The translations under genes and the position numbers were made by a program. A stretch of 64,000 nt of DNA from Chryseobacterium indologenes (lineage in GTDB: Bacteria > Bacteroidota > Bacteroidia > Flavobacteriales > Weeksellaceae), in the NCBI RefSeq assembly GCF_001295265.1, contig NZ_LJOD01000001.1:1-64000 (forward strand), read 5' to 3'. The notes below the pieces were generated by a model. It did no database searches. It had not been told where the DNA came from and saw only the letters and a list, made by a program, of their open reading frames with translations. Of the stretch, positions 1 to 9,077 are shown in pieces. Position 1 is the stretch's first letter; every line of letters starts with the position of its first letter.

Positions 1-69
<69 letters not shown>

Positions 70-108
70 GTGTATTTTTTAGAGTGTTTACCGAAAACAC
101 TGTCTTAG

Positions 109-181
<73 letters not shown>

Positions 182-270
182 ATATTGGATTGCAAATGTA
201 CGACTTTTTCTTTAAAATCCTAATTTTTCTTTTAAATAAAGGACTTTTATAAAAACTATTTTATTATTTG

Positions 271-278
271 TATCTTTG
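271..278 (+). promoter_or_regulatory. TAnnTTTG promoter element for the Sua5/YciO gene
   Basis: TATCTTTG matches the Bacteroidota -7 consensus. It ends only 4 nt before the ATG at 283, so the transcript would have almost no leader. No clear TTG at -33 was seen. Confidence 0.55.
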
Positions 279-282
279 TTCT

Positions 283-894
283 ATGGCAAAAATATTGAAA
301 ATCTATCCAGACAATCCACAGGAAAATCTTGTGAATGAGGTTATTAAAACACTTAATAATGGAGGGCTGATCATCTATCCATCCGATACGGTGTATGCTT
401 TGGGCTGTAATATTTTTGACATTAAAGCCATGGAAAAACTGGCCCAGATGAAAAAAATCAAGCTGGAAAAAGCAAAATTCTCTATTATCTGTAATGATCT
501 CAGCCATCTTTCAGATTTTACAAGACCTGTAGAAACATCGGTTTTCAGATTTCTTAAAAGTCATCTTCCGGGACCTTTTACGTTCATTCTTGAAGCCAAT
601 AAAAGTCTCCCTCTGGCTTATAAAAACCATAAAACAATAGGTATCCGTGTACCCGACCACCCCATTCCACAGCTTATCGTGGAAAAACTGGGGCATCCTA
701 TTGCTTCCACTTCCATTAAAGATGATGACGAAATTATTGAATATTCTACCGATCCTGAACTTATTGCAGAAAAATACGGGCATCTTGTAGATATTGTTAT
801 TGATTCCGGATATGGGGATAATGTTGCTTCTACAATTGTGGATCTTACTTCCGGAGAACCGGAAATTATCCGTCAGGGAAAAGGGATTATTTAG
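283..894 (+). CDS. Sua5/YciO/YrdC-family protein
   Basis: A 203-aa protein of the YrdC fold. This fold binds ATP and includes the threonylcarbamoyl-AMP synthases of tRNA t6A biosynthesis. Visible motifs are YPSDTVYALG near the N-terminus, PGPFTFILEA in the middle and IGIRVPDHPI followed by STS. The segment after the YALG motif resembles YciO more than canonical TsaC, so t6A synthesis itself is not assured. An upstream in-frame ATG would add MYLCS, but the -7 element overlaps it, so I chose the ATG at 283. It is a single-gene unit upstream of the CPBP protease gene. Confidence 0.85.
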   Translation: MAKILKIYPDNPQENLVNEVIKTLNNGGLIIYPSDTVYALGCNIFDIKAMEKLAQMKKIKLEKAKFSIICNDLSHLSDFTRPVETSVFRFLKSHLPGPFTFILEANKSLPLAYKNHKTIGIRVPDHPIPQLIVEKLGHPIASTSIKDDDEIIEYSTDPELIAEKYGHLVDIVIDSGYGDNVASTIVDLTSGEPEIIRQGKGII

Positions 895-945
895 TTCAGA
901 ACGTAAGGTTCAAAGTTTAAGATTTAAAGTTCGGAGTTAACAGCT

Positions 946-1647
946 ATGGGGCTTAATGGAAAATATTCCGTAGGAATTCTGCTTACTTTTGTGCTTCTGG
1001 CTGCAGTGATGCTTTATATTTTCCCTGCTATCAGCATGGTAACAGGTGCAAAAAGTGTTACCGCAACTGTTTTTGTCATCAGCAGGATCGCGATATGGAT
1101 CACCTTAGGAGTTGTATTTCTTTACGGTCTTTTTATAGAGAAAGGGCCTTTTCTTCTTTGGAAAGAAAAAAAATATTCCGTTTCATTTTATGCCAAAGCC
1201 ATCATCAGTTTATACTTTATCTGTGCTTTCGGCGGTGCTTTTCTGAATGCAATAGTCCGGCTTTTAATGAATGAGGAAATCAGCGGTAAGCTTCGCCAGC
1301 TTTCTGTGGTTTTTAAAGATGATTATTGGTTAATTGTTTTTACATGCTTTACGGCCGGAGCGGTTGAGGAATTTCTTATGCGCGGATATTTACAGCCCAG
1401 AATTGAGAAAATTTATAACAGTCCTGTTTCAGGAGTTATTGTTTCTTCTGTCTTATTCGGAATCCTTCACAGCACTTACGGAACAATAAGCCAGGTGGTT
1501 GTACCTTTCTTTATTGGAGTCGTTTTTGCTTTGTTTTATAAAAAATATTCAAATATTAAAATTCTGATCATCTGCCATTTTATGATTGATTTTATTTCCC
1601 TGATGCTCATGAATTTTATTGATTTTAAACACTTATCTGTATTTTAA
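946..1647 (+). CDS. CPBP family intramembrane metalloprotease
   Basis: A 233-aa multi-pass membrane protein of the CAAX-protease and bacteriocin-processing (CPBP/ABI) family. The glutamate pair EExxxR lies at about E141-R146 (VEEFLMRGYLQ). Histidines that complete the metal site are near H175 (FGILHST) and H211 (CHFMIDF). Several hydrophobic segments flank these motifs. Family members cleave substrates inside the membrane or act in self-immunity to bacteriocins; the substrate here is unknown. The yaaA start codon follows 4 bp after the stop, suggesting cotranscription. Confidence 0.88.
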   Translation: MGLNGKYSVGILLTFVLLAAVMLYIFPAISMVTGAKSVTATVFVISRIAIWITLGVVFLYGLFIEKGPFLLWKEKKYSVSFYAKAIISLYFICAFGGAFLNAIVRLLMNEEISGKLRQLSVVFKDDYWLIVFTCFTAGAVEEFLMRGYLQPRIEKIYNSPVSGVIVSSVLFGILHSTYGTISQVVVPFFIGVVFALFYKKYSNIKILIICHFMIDFISLMLMNFIDFKHLSVF

Positions 1648-1651
1648 CATT

Positions 1652-2410
1652 ATGAAAATTATAACTTCGCCGGCGAAACTGATGAACGTTGAAAATTCAA
1701 CGAATCTTTTGAGATATACTACCCCTAAATTCATTGAAGATGCGGCATTTATACAATCCTATTTAAAAGAAAAATCACCGAAATATCTTTCCGAGCTGAT
1801 GGAAATATCGCCCAAGCTGGCAGATGAAAACTGGGAAAGAAATCAAAGATGGAAAGCTAAACCAACAGCTAAAGAATCTGCTCCCGCCATGTTTGCATTC
1901 ACCGGGGAGGTGTACAGAGGGCTTGATGCCAAAACGCTGGATCAGAAAGCAGTGGACTATCTTCAGAAAAATTACAGAATGCTTTCAGGCCTGTACGGAC
2001 TACTGAAGCCATCAGACAAAGTAATGCTTTACAGGCTGGAAATGGGCCGTCCTTTTCAGTTTGATCAGTATAAAAACCTGTACGAATTCTGGAGAGAGAA
2101 GATCACAGAGCAGCTGAATTCTGAAATGAAGAAAGGAGAAATCCTCCTTCAGCTGGCCAGCAATGAATACGGTAAGGTAATCGACAGAAAAAAATTAAAT
2201 CATAAAATCATTGATTTTGATTTCTACGAGCTGAAAGATGGAAAACTAAAAACAATTGTTGTTTATACCAAACATGCCAGAGGACTTGTGGTAAGATTCT
2301 GTGCAGAAACCAATGCCCAGACCCTTGATGATGTAAAAGCATTCAATTATGAAGGCTACCTGATTGATGAAGAAAAGTCTACGGATACTAAACTGGTTTT
2401 TACAAGGTAA
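1652..2410 (+). CDS. yaaA: YaaA family peroxide stress protein
   Basis: A 252-aa protein beginning MKIITSPAKLM, the characteristic N-terminus of the YaaA/DUF328 family, and containing the conserved stretch RMLSGLYGLLKPSD. In E. coli, YaaA lowers free intracellular iron under peroxide stress. I chose the ATG at 1652 rather than an upstream in-frame ATG that would overlap the preceding gene, because the family starts at MKI. The stop abuts the ATG of prmC with no gap, so the two are probably translated from one message. Confidence 0.93.
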   Translation: MKIITSPAKLMNVENSTNLLRYTTPKFIEDAAFIQSYLKEKSPKYLSELMEISPKLADENWERNQRWKAKPTAKESAPAMFAFTGEVYRGLDAKTLDQKAVDYLQKNYRMLSGLYGLLKPSDKVMLYRLEMGRPFQFDQYKNLYEFWREKITEQLNSEMKKGEILLQLASNEYGKVIDRKKLNHKIIDFDFYELKDGKLKTIVVYTKHARGLVVRFCAETNAQTLDDVKAFNYEGYLIDEEKSTDTKLVFTR

Positions 2411-3253
2411 ATGACAATATCAGCATTTAAAAAATATTTCAGCAATGAGCTTTCCGAATGGTATACTGATTCGGAAAGTACTTTTCTGGCCGCCATTTTT
2501 ATTCAGAAAACCGTTGGTTTTGATTCGTTTCATCAAAGAAGATTTTCTGATCAGGAGCTTCTTAAGGCTGATGAGGAACGGCTTATAAACGTTATACAGG
2601 AGCTAAAAACCGGAAAGCCTTATCAGCAGATCCTTGGCGAAACGGAATTTTACGGAATGACTTTTTTTGTGGATGAAAATGTACTGATCCCGCGTCCTGA
2701 AACGGAAGAGCTGCTTGAAATAGCCATCCGTAACATCCAACATTTAAAGCTTCAGAAGGTAAAAATCCTGGATATAGGAACCGGAAGCGGTATTATTCCT
2801 CTGGTTTTAAAAAAGCATTTTCCGGAGGCAGAGATCTCTTCAGTTGATTTCTCGGAAAAAGCCCTGCAGACCGCCAGGAGAAATGCTGAACATCATCTGC
2901 TGAAAATTAATTTTATTCATGCTGACTATCTCAATTTTGAGCTTGAAGAAAGCTACGATATTATTATTTCCAACCCTCCGTATATCGGAATGGAAGAAGA
3001 AATTGAAATTGCCGCTTCTGTTAAGGAATTTGAGCCCAAAATGGCCCTCTTCTCCCCTGTTCCGGATGCTTTGATTTTTTACAGGAAAATTGCGGAGGAT
3101 TCTAAAAAATATTTAAAAGACCGCGGACTTTTATTTTTGGAAATCAATCAGAAATTAGGTCCTGAAACTTTAGAACTGTATCAATATTTCTCTGAAGCTC
3201 AACTCATCAAAGACCTGTCAGACAATGACCGTTTTATTTTCGGAATAAAATAA
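2411..3253 (+). CDS. prmC: peptide chain release factor N5-glutamine methyltransferase
   Basis: A 280-aa SAM-dependent methyltransferase that modifies the Gln of the GGQ motif in release factors. Features: an N-terminal helical domain, IPRPETEEL, a SAM-binding glycine motif (ILDIGTGSGII) and the catalytic NPPY near residue 188 (ISNPPYIG). The length is normal for the family. It starts directly after the yaaA stop and is followed 12 bp later by a DUF4180 gene. Confidence 0.95.
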   Translation: MTISAFKKYFSNELSEWYTDSESTFLAAIFIQKTVGFDSFHQRRFSDQELLKADEERLINVIQELKTGKPYQQILGETEFYGMTFFVDENVLIPRPETEELLEIAIRNIQHLKLQKVKILDIGTGSGIIPLVLKKHFPEAEISSVDFSEKALQTARRNAEHHLLKINFIHADYLNFELEESYDIIISNPPYIGMEEEIEIAASVKEFEPKMALFSPVPDALIFYRKIAEDSKKYLKDRGLLFLEINQKLGPETLELYQYFSEAQLIKDLSDNDRFIFGIK

Positions 3254-3265
3254 AAATACTGCATC

Positions 3266-3625
3266 ATGAAAATCATTGACCATTCAATCCGTTCTGTAAA
3301 AATTGCAGAAATAATTGCAGATGAAATGATCATCAGCTCGGCTGAAGACGGTCTGGATCTTCTCGGAGACCTCTATTATCAGGGTTTTGACAAGGTTATT
3401 ATCTATGAAAAGAATATCGCTCCTGACTTTTTTGATCTTAAAACCGGAATTGCGGGCGAAATCCTTCAAAAGTTCTCCAACTATCGCATGGGACTTGCCA
3501 TTGTAGGAGATTTCAGCCCATATGAAAGTAAAAGTATCAGGGATTTCATTTTTGAAAGCAACAAAACCAAGCATATTAACTTTGCGGAAACCCTTGAAGA
3601 TGCCCTGAAAAAACTATCAGAATAA
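3266..3625 (+). CDS. DUF4180 domain-containing protein
   Basis: A 119-aa cytoplasmic protein that spans a whole DUF4180 domain (starts MKIIDHSIRSVKIAEI; later FDLKTGIAGEILQKFSNYR and VGDFSPYESKSIRDFI). The family has no established biochemical role. There is no signal peptide or membrane segment. It is probably the last gene of the yaaA-prmC unit, being 12 bp downstream of prmC. Confidence 0.85.
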   Translation: MKIIDHSIRSVKIAEIIADEMIISSAEDGLDLLGDLYYQGFDKVIIYEKNIAPDFFDLKTGIAGEILQKFSNYRMGLAIVGDFSPYESKSIRDFIFESNKTKHINFAETLEDALKKLSE

Positions 3626-3692
3626 CAGAAAATCCTGATCCGGAAAATAATTTGTTCAGCCTTCCGTTATAGGGAAAACTAAACCATCTGTA

Positions 3693-4949
3693 ATGCTGAA
3701 AAAAATAAGTTTATTATCCGGAATCCTTCTCTGTTCCTTTTTCTCCGCACAGGAATTTACCCAATATAAAAACGGTCTGATCTACAGTGAAGAGGCGATG
3801 GCCAAGCTTGAAAAAGTTGTCGATTCGCTCAATTTAAAGTATAAAACCTGTGATCTGAGTAAGGTTTTTTATTCCCAGATGCAAACTGTTGGTTATTCTG
3901 TAAAAATGAAGACAGGAAATGTATCGGAAGCAAAAAAAGATATGGATCGAAATACCCCTATTGAAGATTTCATCAGAAAATATCCGGAGGCGATCATTAA
4001 AACAGATCTCCTGATCATAAAATCAAAAGAAAAAGATCATGACCGGAAAGATATTATTGAGATTAGGGAAATTCCTGTTAATGATGATGATGCAATGAGT
4101 ATAAGGCTCGATTATACAAAAGAACTATATAGCAAACCATCAAAAAATAAATGGGCATATAACTACAGAGATAAAAAATCATATTCAGGTGAAGAGATTT
4201 ATGGCTTTTTCTTTCCAGAAAACTTCAAAAGTATTCCTCTGGGCCCTAAATACTCCCGGCAGATCATCTATTCCGAATGTCTGATTGACACTTCTATTTC
4301 CAAATTCAAAGAGGATGCAAAAAGCGAAAGATTCGGATTGGCTCTGCCTGAAGGAGATTGGAGGAAGCTTTCAAAACAGGAAAAGGAAAAACTGCTGGAT
4401 GAGCTGAGATCAGTAGAAATAATTGGCGGATGCAGCCAGGATAACTCACCCAGGATACAGGAAATATACATGGCTCTTTTATCAGCAGAAACCGCTAATT
4501 GGGAAATGTTTCTTAGGTCTCATCTTGATATTGTGAATGACCGTTTTGAAAGGGTCGCTGATTCCGGATATGCCAGAGCAAGAAGGGGAACTTATATAAA
4601 AGAGCTGGAAACCCTTAATATCAACGTTCCTGATCTTCTGTTCGGAACAGCATTCAGGATAGAAAATCCTGTAAACAATCATTATTTTGGAAATGTTTCA
4701 AGATTAGGGAAAGCCGTTGCAGAATCAAAAGATGTGGAACTGTTTCTCTCACAGCTGCTGTCTATGATTGGTGATAAAAATCTCGATGATTACAATAGAG
4801 TTGCTTCCTATTTTTTCTATTTAAACTGTAATTATCACATCAAAAGTAAAAGAGAAAGAAAGATCAATTCGATGAAACTGCTAGAAGCTATAAAAAGGCT
4901 TCCAAAATATATAACAGATCAGATTAAAATTGAAAATATACAGTTTTAA
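3693..4949 (+). CDS. secreted protein of unknown function
   Basis: A 418-aa protein with a clear N-terminal signal peptide (MLKKISLLSGILLCSFFSAQ, cleavage near residue 20). No catalytic motif or known domain was recognised. The mature part is mixed charged and hydrophilic, with no C-terminal T9SS-like tail. It stands alone, with 67 bp to the DUF4180 gene and more than 400 bp of non-coding DNA after it. It may be lineage-specific to flavobacteria. Confidence 0.75.
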   Translation: MLKKISLLSGILLCSFFSAQEFTQYKNGLIYSEEAMAKLEKVVDSLNLKYKTCDLSKVFYSQMQTVGYSVKMKTGNVSEAKKDMDRNTPIEDFIRKYPEAIIKTDLLIIKSKEKDHDRKDIIEIREIPVNDDDAMSIRLDYTKELYSKPSKNKWAYNYRDKKSYSGEEIYGFFFPENFKSIPLGPKYSRQIIYSECLIDTSISKFKEDAKSERFGLALPEGDWRKLSKQEKEKLLDELRSVEIIGGCSQDNSPRIQEIYMALLSAETANWEMFLRSHLDIVNDRFERVADSGYARARRGTYIKELETLNINVPDLLFGTAFRIENPVNNHYFGNVSRLGKAVAESKDVELFLSQLLSMIGDKNLDDYNRVASYFFYLNCNYHIKSKRERKINSMKLLEAIKRLPKYITDQIKIENIQF

Positions 4950-5388
4950 TAGAAAAGCTTAAACAGGAGCGTGCTTAAATTTCATTCAAAAACTTTTTCA
5001 TATCTGATTATCAATAATTTAAAACTGTTAACAAAACTCAATAAAAGATATTGTATTTAGTGACTGATGAAACTAAAGCTTTATCGAGGCAACTCCATTG
5101 ATTCCGGACTGAGGTTATTATTGTTTTTAAATTAGTCTGTATTAAAGTTTTATCAGAGCAGCATATTAATCAAAATTATTATCAGGCCGCTCCTACGGAG
5201 CTCACCTTAGATCATGCATTACATTCTATGAACAGAGTACTCTTAAGGGGCACTAAAAAAAACTCCACTAGCATCCTATATTTTTTACAACAATTTATAA
5301 ATTGATCATCAATTATTAAGACTTAATAAAAAACTAAATTAGAAATTTAAACGGGCTCTAAATGATCTGATAATAAATTTCTGTTCAA
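4950..5388. other. intergenic stretch with one REP-like palindrome
   Basis: About 440 bp between the secreted unknown and the convergent SDR gene. It is AT-rich with no convincing ORF. The only structure seen is GCTCC-tac-GGAGC at 5189-5201, a small perfect palindrome in a locally GC-richer patch, similar in style to dispersed intergenic palindromes. Confidence 0.5.
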
Positions 5389-6357
5389 TCATTTATTTTT
5401 CTTTTCAAAGAAACATACCGCATCCTCTACTGCCTGATCTACAGTCTGATAACGAACCCCCAATTCTTCAGCAGATTTTCTGTTGGAGTAGAAATTATTA
5501 ATCCTCAATGCTTTCATATTGGGCGAGCTGAGACTGGTTTTAATCTTCAGTTTTCGGAGGCCATCTCCCAGATACCCCAGAAATGCGAGGCCTATGTCCG
5601 GAATAGGAATCATTACCGGGCTGCGGTTGGTAACCTGATTGACTTTTTTGAAAAAGTCTCTATAGCTTAAATTTTCGCCGGCGAGCAGGTATTTTTCGCC
5701 GTTTCTTCCATTTTCAAGGGCTTTAATAATCCCGTTGGCAGCATCTTCAGCGTGTACAAAATTTTTACCTCCTTTCGGATAGAAAACCATTTTCTTATTC
5801 AGAGCCCAGAATATAATTCTTCCGGAACTGGGTTTATGATCATAAGCTCCGATCATAAAAGTAGGATTCACAATAATAACCTTCGTTTCCCTGTTTTGCT
5901 GAAGAAGATAATTTTCTGTCTCCAGCTTACTTTTAGCATAGAATGAATGGGTAAAGGGATAGCGCTGCGGTGCTTCTTCATTGCCCAACCCTTCTGTGCT
6001 GCCATAGCCTAAGGTATTGGCGGTGCTTACAAACAAAAACTTCGCTACACCGGCAGCATCCGCCTGAGAAAACAGATGAGCCGATGCTTCATAATTCACT
6101 TTTCTGTACTCTTCATAATACAGCAGATCCTGAGCGGTTTCCGCGGCTATATGAATTACAGCATCAACGTCCTGCAAATCACTCGAAATATCTGAAAACA
6201 GATCCCCCTCTATAAGCCTGAGGTTTTTATTTTCTTCACCCAGCCAGCTGCTTTTCTTGCGCACCAGAGCAATAACAAAATAACCATATTCTAATAATTT
6301 TATAACGGTATGGGTCCCCAGAAGCCCTGTGGCTCCGGTTACAAAAACTTTTTTCAT
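5389..6357 (-). CDS. extended SDR NAD-dependent epimerase/dehydratase
   Basis: A 322-aa protein of the extended short-chain dehydrogenase family. The Rossmann motif GATGLLGTHT lies at residues 8-17. The active-site pair YxxxK is in SFYAKSKLETE. Sugar-nucleotide epimerases, dihydroflavonol reductase-like enzymes and 3-beta-HSD-like enzymes share this architecture, so the substrate cannot be named. Its ATG overlaps the stop of the upstream SDR gene by 4 bp (ATGA), indicating translational coupling. Confidence 0.88.
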   Translation of the reverse strand: MKKVFVTGATGLLGTHTVIKLLEYGYFVIALVRKKSSWLGEENKNLRLIEGDLFSDISSDLQDVDAVIHIAAETAQDLLYYEEYRKVNYEASAHLFSQADAAGVAKFLFVSTANTLGYGSTEGLGNEEAPQRYPFTHSFYAKSKLETENYLLQQNRETKVIIVNPTFMIGAYDHKPSSGRIIFWALNKKMVFYPKGGKNFVHAEDAANGIIKALENGRNGEKYLLAGENLSYRDFFKKVNQVTNRSPVMIPIPDIGLAFLGYLGDGLRKLKIKTSLSSPNMKALRINNFYSNRKSAEELGVRYQTVDQAVEDAVCFFEKKNK

Positions 6358-7139
6358 GCTTCAATTTCTTTTTTGATGGCACTGGTCATCAGGGGAAGTT
6401 TGATCCAGATCGGAAGGATCTTCATCATCAGCCAGCTGACAGGATTAACCATAATGACGGAATCTTTTTTAAATAACTGTCGGATACAATAAGCAGCCAC
6501 CTTATCAGGATCCAGCAAGGTAAGTCTGCCTAAAAACCCTTGTTTTTCAATTCTCCGGCATACGTCGGTATTGGTTTTCATTGCTCCTGGATTCACAACA
6601 CTTACACAGACATTGGTATCTTTAAGTTCTTCATGCAGCCCTCTGGAAAAGGAATGGATGAAGGTTTTTGAGGCCGGATATACGGTTTTAAAGCCAATCG
6701 GAGAGAAAGCCGCCATACTGGATACATTTAAAATGTAAGCTTTGGGCTGTTTTAAAAGATTAGGAAGCAGCTGATGCGTAATCAGGGAAGTTGCAGCAAC
6801 GTTAACCTGAAGAATGGTATTGATATAATCCGGTGTTGCCTCAACAAATTTCTTGGTTCCTCCCAGTCCCGCGTTATTGATCAGGATATGGATCTCGAAA
6901 GAGGCATTCAGCCAGTCTGTCAGCTTCATGACATTTTCATTCACAGAAAGATCTGTTTCATAATAATGAGTCTTTATCCGGTAAGTTTCTTCCAGTTCTT
7001 CGGATAGGTCTTTTAAATGCTGCCCGGGCAGACTTACCAGAATAATATTGATCTTATTCTTTGCCAGATTTTCAGCAAATGCTTTTCCCAGCCCCTGGCT
7101 TGCTCCAGTAACCACTGCATATGATTCTTTGGTATCCAT
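6354..7139 (-). CDS. classical SDR family oxidoreductase
   Basis: A 261-aa short-chain dehydrogenase. Motifs: TGASQGLGKA (dinucleotide binding), NNAG, and the catalytic YPASK (VYPASKTFIHSF) preceded by NVSSMA. I placed the start at MDTKESY (7139) because a TAnnTTTG element lies just upstream, overlapping the region a longer start would need. The C-terminus has a hydrophobic tail that might associate with the membrane. It is coupled to the downstream extended SDR; the pair may act on one pathway. Confidence 0.88.
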   Translation of the reverse strand: MDTKESYAVVTGASQGLGKAFAENLAKNKINIILVSLPGQHLKDLSEELEETYRIKTHYYETDLSVNENVMKLTDWLNASFEIHILINNAGLGGTKKFVEATPDYINTILQVNVAATSLITHQLLPNLLKQPKAYILNVSSMAAFSPIGFKTVYPASKTFIHSFSRGLHEELKDTNVCVSVVNPGAMKTNTDVCRRIEKQGFLGRLTLLDPDKVAAYCIRQLFKKDSVIMVNPVSWLMMKILPIWIKLPLMTSAIKKEIEA

Positions 7140-7157
7140 AACACAAAATTTATGGTA

Positions 7158-7165
7158 CAAAGCTA
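7158..7165 (-). promoter_or_regulatory. TAnnTTTG promoter element for the SDR pair
   Basis: On the reverse strand TAGCTTTG fits the Bacteroidota -7 consensus, ending 18 nt before the ATG at 7139. Confidence 0.5.
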
Positions 7166-7283
7166 TCCCGGAATCTATGCTGAAATGTTCAGGATTATCT
7201 GAATGAACCTATTTTAAAGCACAAAATACAACAAATTCAAACACATGAAAATCAATACATTAAACAAACAAGAACGTAAAACT

Positions 7284-8390
7284 TTATAAATCCGAACCAT
7301 TTTTATATTCGGAAGGTGTCTGATGGGTCAGCTTTTTAAAGGTGGTATTAAAGGAAGTTTTGGAATTGAAACCTGATTCGTAAGCGATGCCTAAAATCGA
7401 CAGTTTGCTGTCTGTTTCTTTCAGAAGTTTTTTAGCATACTCAATACGGTATTCGTTCACGTACTGAAAAAAGTTTTTTCCAAATCCGGTATTGATTACA
7501 TAGGAAAGATGATGAGTGGATACGGAGAGGAGTTCGGAAAGCTTAATCAGGTTCAGTTCACTGTCCAGATAAGGTTTCTGCTTATTCATCAGCTCTTCAA
7601 GCAGTTCTTTAATCTTCATCAGTTCTTCATCGGGAATCAGTTTCCGTTTAACCTCCTCAGCATCAGAATCACTGCTTATCGATATAAATTCTTCACGCTG
7701 TTTTTCTTCCACGGGATAAATCTCTTTCTGCTTCAGGGAGTAATAGCCTACAAAATAAATAACCAACAAAAAGACTCCGTTAATAAAGAAATTCAGAGAA
7801 TTGGAATTGTAAGACAGATTATACACCACATAAATAATATTGATCAGGAAAATGACCAGTATGATATATTCCAGCCAGTTCAGGTTAATGCCTTCTGTAT
7901 TTGCAGAGAACTGCTGTATTCTTTTCTGGTGCTTTCTGATGGTAACATAGGACAGACCGGTATAAAATAATGCCTGAAAGAGGATCAGTCCAATAAAAAC
8001 AAAACGGAAAAAAGAGCTGTTATCAACGCCTAATCTTGGCAAAAGAAGATTAATAAGAAAAATAACAGGCAGAATAAAATATTTAAGATCTGTTATTTTA
8101 AATTTAAAAGAAGGATTGGTAAAAAACAGGACGCTGAAGTAAAACATAATCGGTGTCAGAAACTGTATGATCTGAACCGCAAATATGGAGTGAATTTCCA
8201 CCGGAGCGCCTTTCACTAAAGTCAGCACTTCATCAAGCCAGAAACTTGACCACAGAAAAAGAAATAATCCGAACCAGAAATTGGCTTTACGGTTTACTTT
8301 TAACGGGTTGGATAGCTTCAGCAGAGACAGCAAAACCAATGAGCCATAGATTAAGACAACGATAAAACTGTTTAATTCTGATGTGCTCAT
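7284..8390 (-). CDS. membrane-anchored AraC-type transcriptional regulator
   Basis: A 368-aa protein with about seven hydrophobic segments in residues 1-220 and a C-terminal AraC helix-turn-helix domain (roughly 265-365). The HTH part includes LSELLSVSTHHLSYVINTGFGKNF and the typical AraC ending GIAYESGFNSKTSFNTTFKKLTHQTPSEYK. This 7TM-plus-AraC arrangement is common in Bacteroidota; the membrane part presumably senses a signal. The nearest neighbours do not identify its target. Confidence 0.9.
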   Translation of the reverse strand: MSTSELNSFIVVLIYGSLVLLSLLKLSNPLKVNRKANFWFGLFLFLWSSFWLDEVLTLVKGAPVEIHSIFAVQIIQFLTPIMFYFSVLFFTNPSFKFKITDLKYFILPVIFLINLLLPRLGVDNSSFFRFVFIGLILFQALFYTGLSYVTIRKHQKRIQQFSANTEGINLNWLEYIILVIFLINIIYVVYNLSYNSNSLNFFINGVFLLVIYFVGYYSLKQKEIYPVEEKQREEFISISSDSDAEEVKRKLIPDEELMKIKELLEELMNKQKPYLDSELNLIKLSELLSVSTHHLSYVINTGFGKNFFQYVNEYRIEYAKKLLKETDSKLSILGIAYESGFNSKTSFNTTFKKLTHQTPSEYKNGSDL

Positions 8391-8409
8391 TGGTTTTGAT
8401 ATTTTAAAT

Positions 8410-8417
8410 CAAAGATA
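8410..8417 (-). promoter_or_regulatory. TAnnTTTG promoter element for the AraC-type gene
   Basis: TATCTTTG on the reverse strand, 19 nt upstream of the ATG at 8390. Confidence 0.55.
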
Positions 8418-8422
8418 GCTTT

Positions 8423-9064
8423 TTATCTTATTTTTTTCCTTACAAAAATCTGATAAGCCAGATAAATCAACGGAAGCGACATGGCTCCCAGATAAAGGAT
8501 ATTTTTCTCAGCCTGCTGCGGATGTATTGCCACGGCGTATACAAGTCCAAAAAATGCTCCTCCGAGGTGGGCGGCATGGCCCAGATTGTCCCATTGCTTA
8601 GGATTCAGCATCATGTAAACGGAATATCCGAAATACAGAGTCCCGAATATCCAACCCGGAAGGAAGTTTACCTCAATGACCTTCGGGGCCATTGCTATTG
8701 CGGCAAAAATAATTCCGGAAACAGCTCCGGACGCTCCGATAGCTGAATACCAAGGCTGATTTTTATAGATCAACAGGCTGAACAAATTTCCCAGGATCAT
8801 AGAACCGAAATAAATGATCAGAAAGCCTATATCTCCAAAAAAAAGCGTTACGGCACCCTGAAAGAAATACAGGGAAAGCATATTGAAGAACAGGTGCATA
8901 AAATCTGCATGCAGAAATGCTGAACTGATCAGTCTTATATATTCTTTACGGCTTTCAATTGCAGCTACATTGAATTTATATTTTTCAAATAAAGCAACAT
9001 CATTAAAGCCCCTGTAGCTGAACAGACAGGTTGCGGCAATAATGACCATAACTGGTATACTCAT
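8423..9064 (-). CDS. rhomboid family intramembrane serine protease
   Basis: A 213-aa multi-pass membrane protein. The catalytic serine is in GASG at about S112, and the partner histidine is about H166 in AAHLGG. The upstream rhomboid motif HADFMHLFFNM (about residues 52-62) is also present. Rhomboids cut transmembrane substrates within the bilayer. It follows parC by 13 bp on the same strand and may be cotranscribed with the topoisomerase IV genes. Confidence 0.93.
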   Translation of the reverse strand: MSIPVMVIIAATCLFSYRGFNDVALFEKYKFNVAAIESRKEYIRLISSAFLHADFMHLFFNMLSLYFFQGAVTLFFGDIGFLIIYFGSMILGNLFSLLIYKNQPWYSAIGASGAVSGIIFAAIAMAPKVIEVNFLPGWIFGTLYFGYSVYMMLNPKQWDNLGHAAHLGGAFFGLVYAVAIHPQQAEKNILYLGAMSLPLIYLAYQIFVRKKIR

Positions 9065-9077
9065 AATTTTTTAATTC

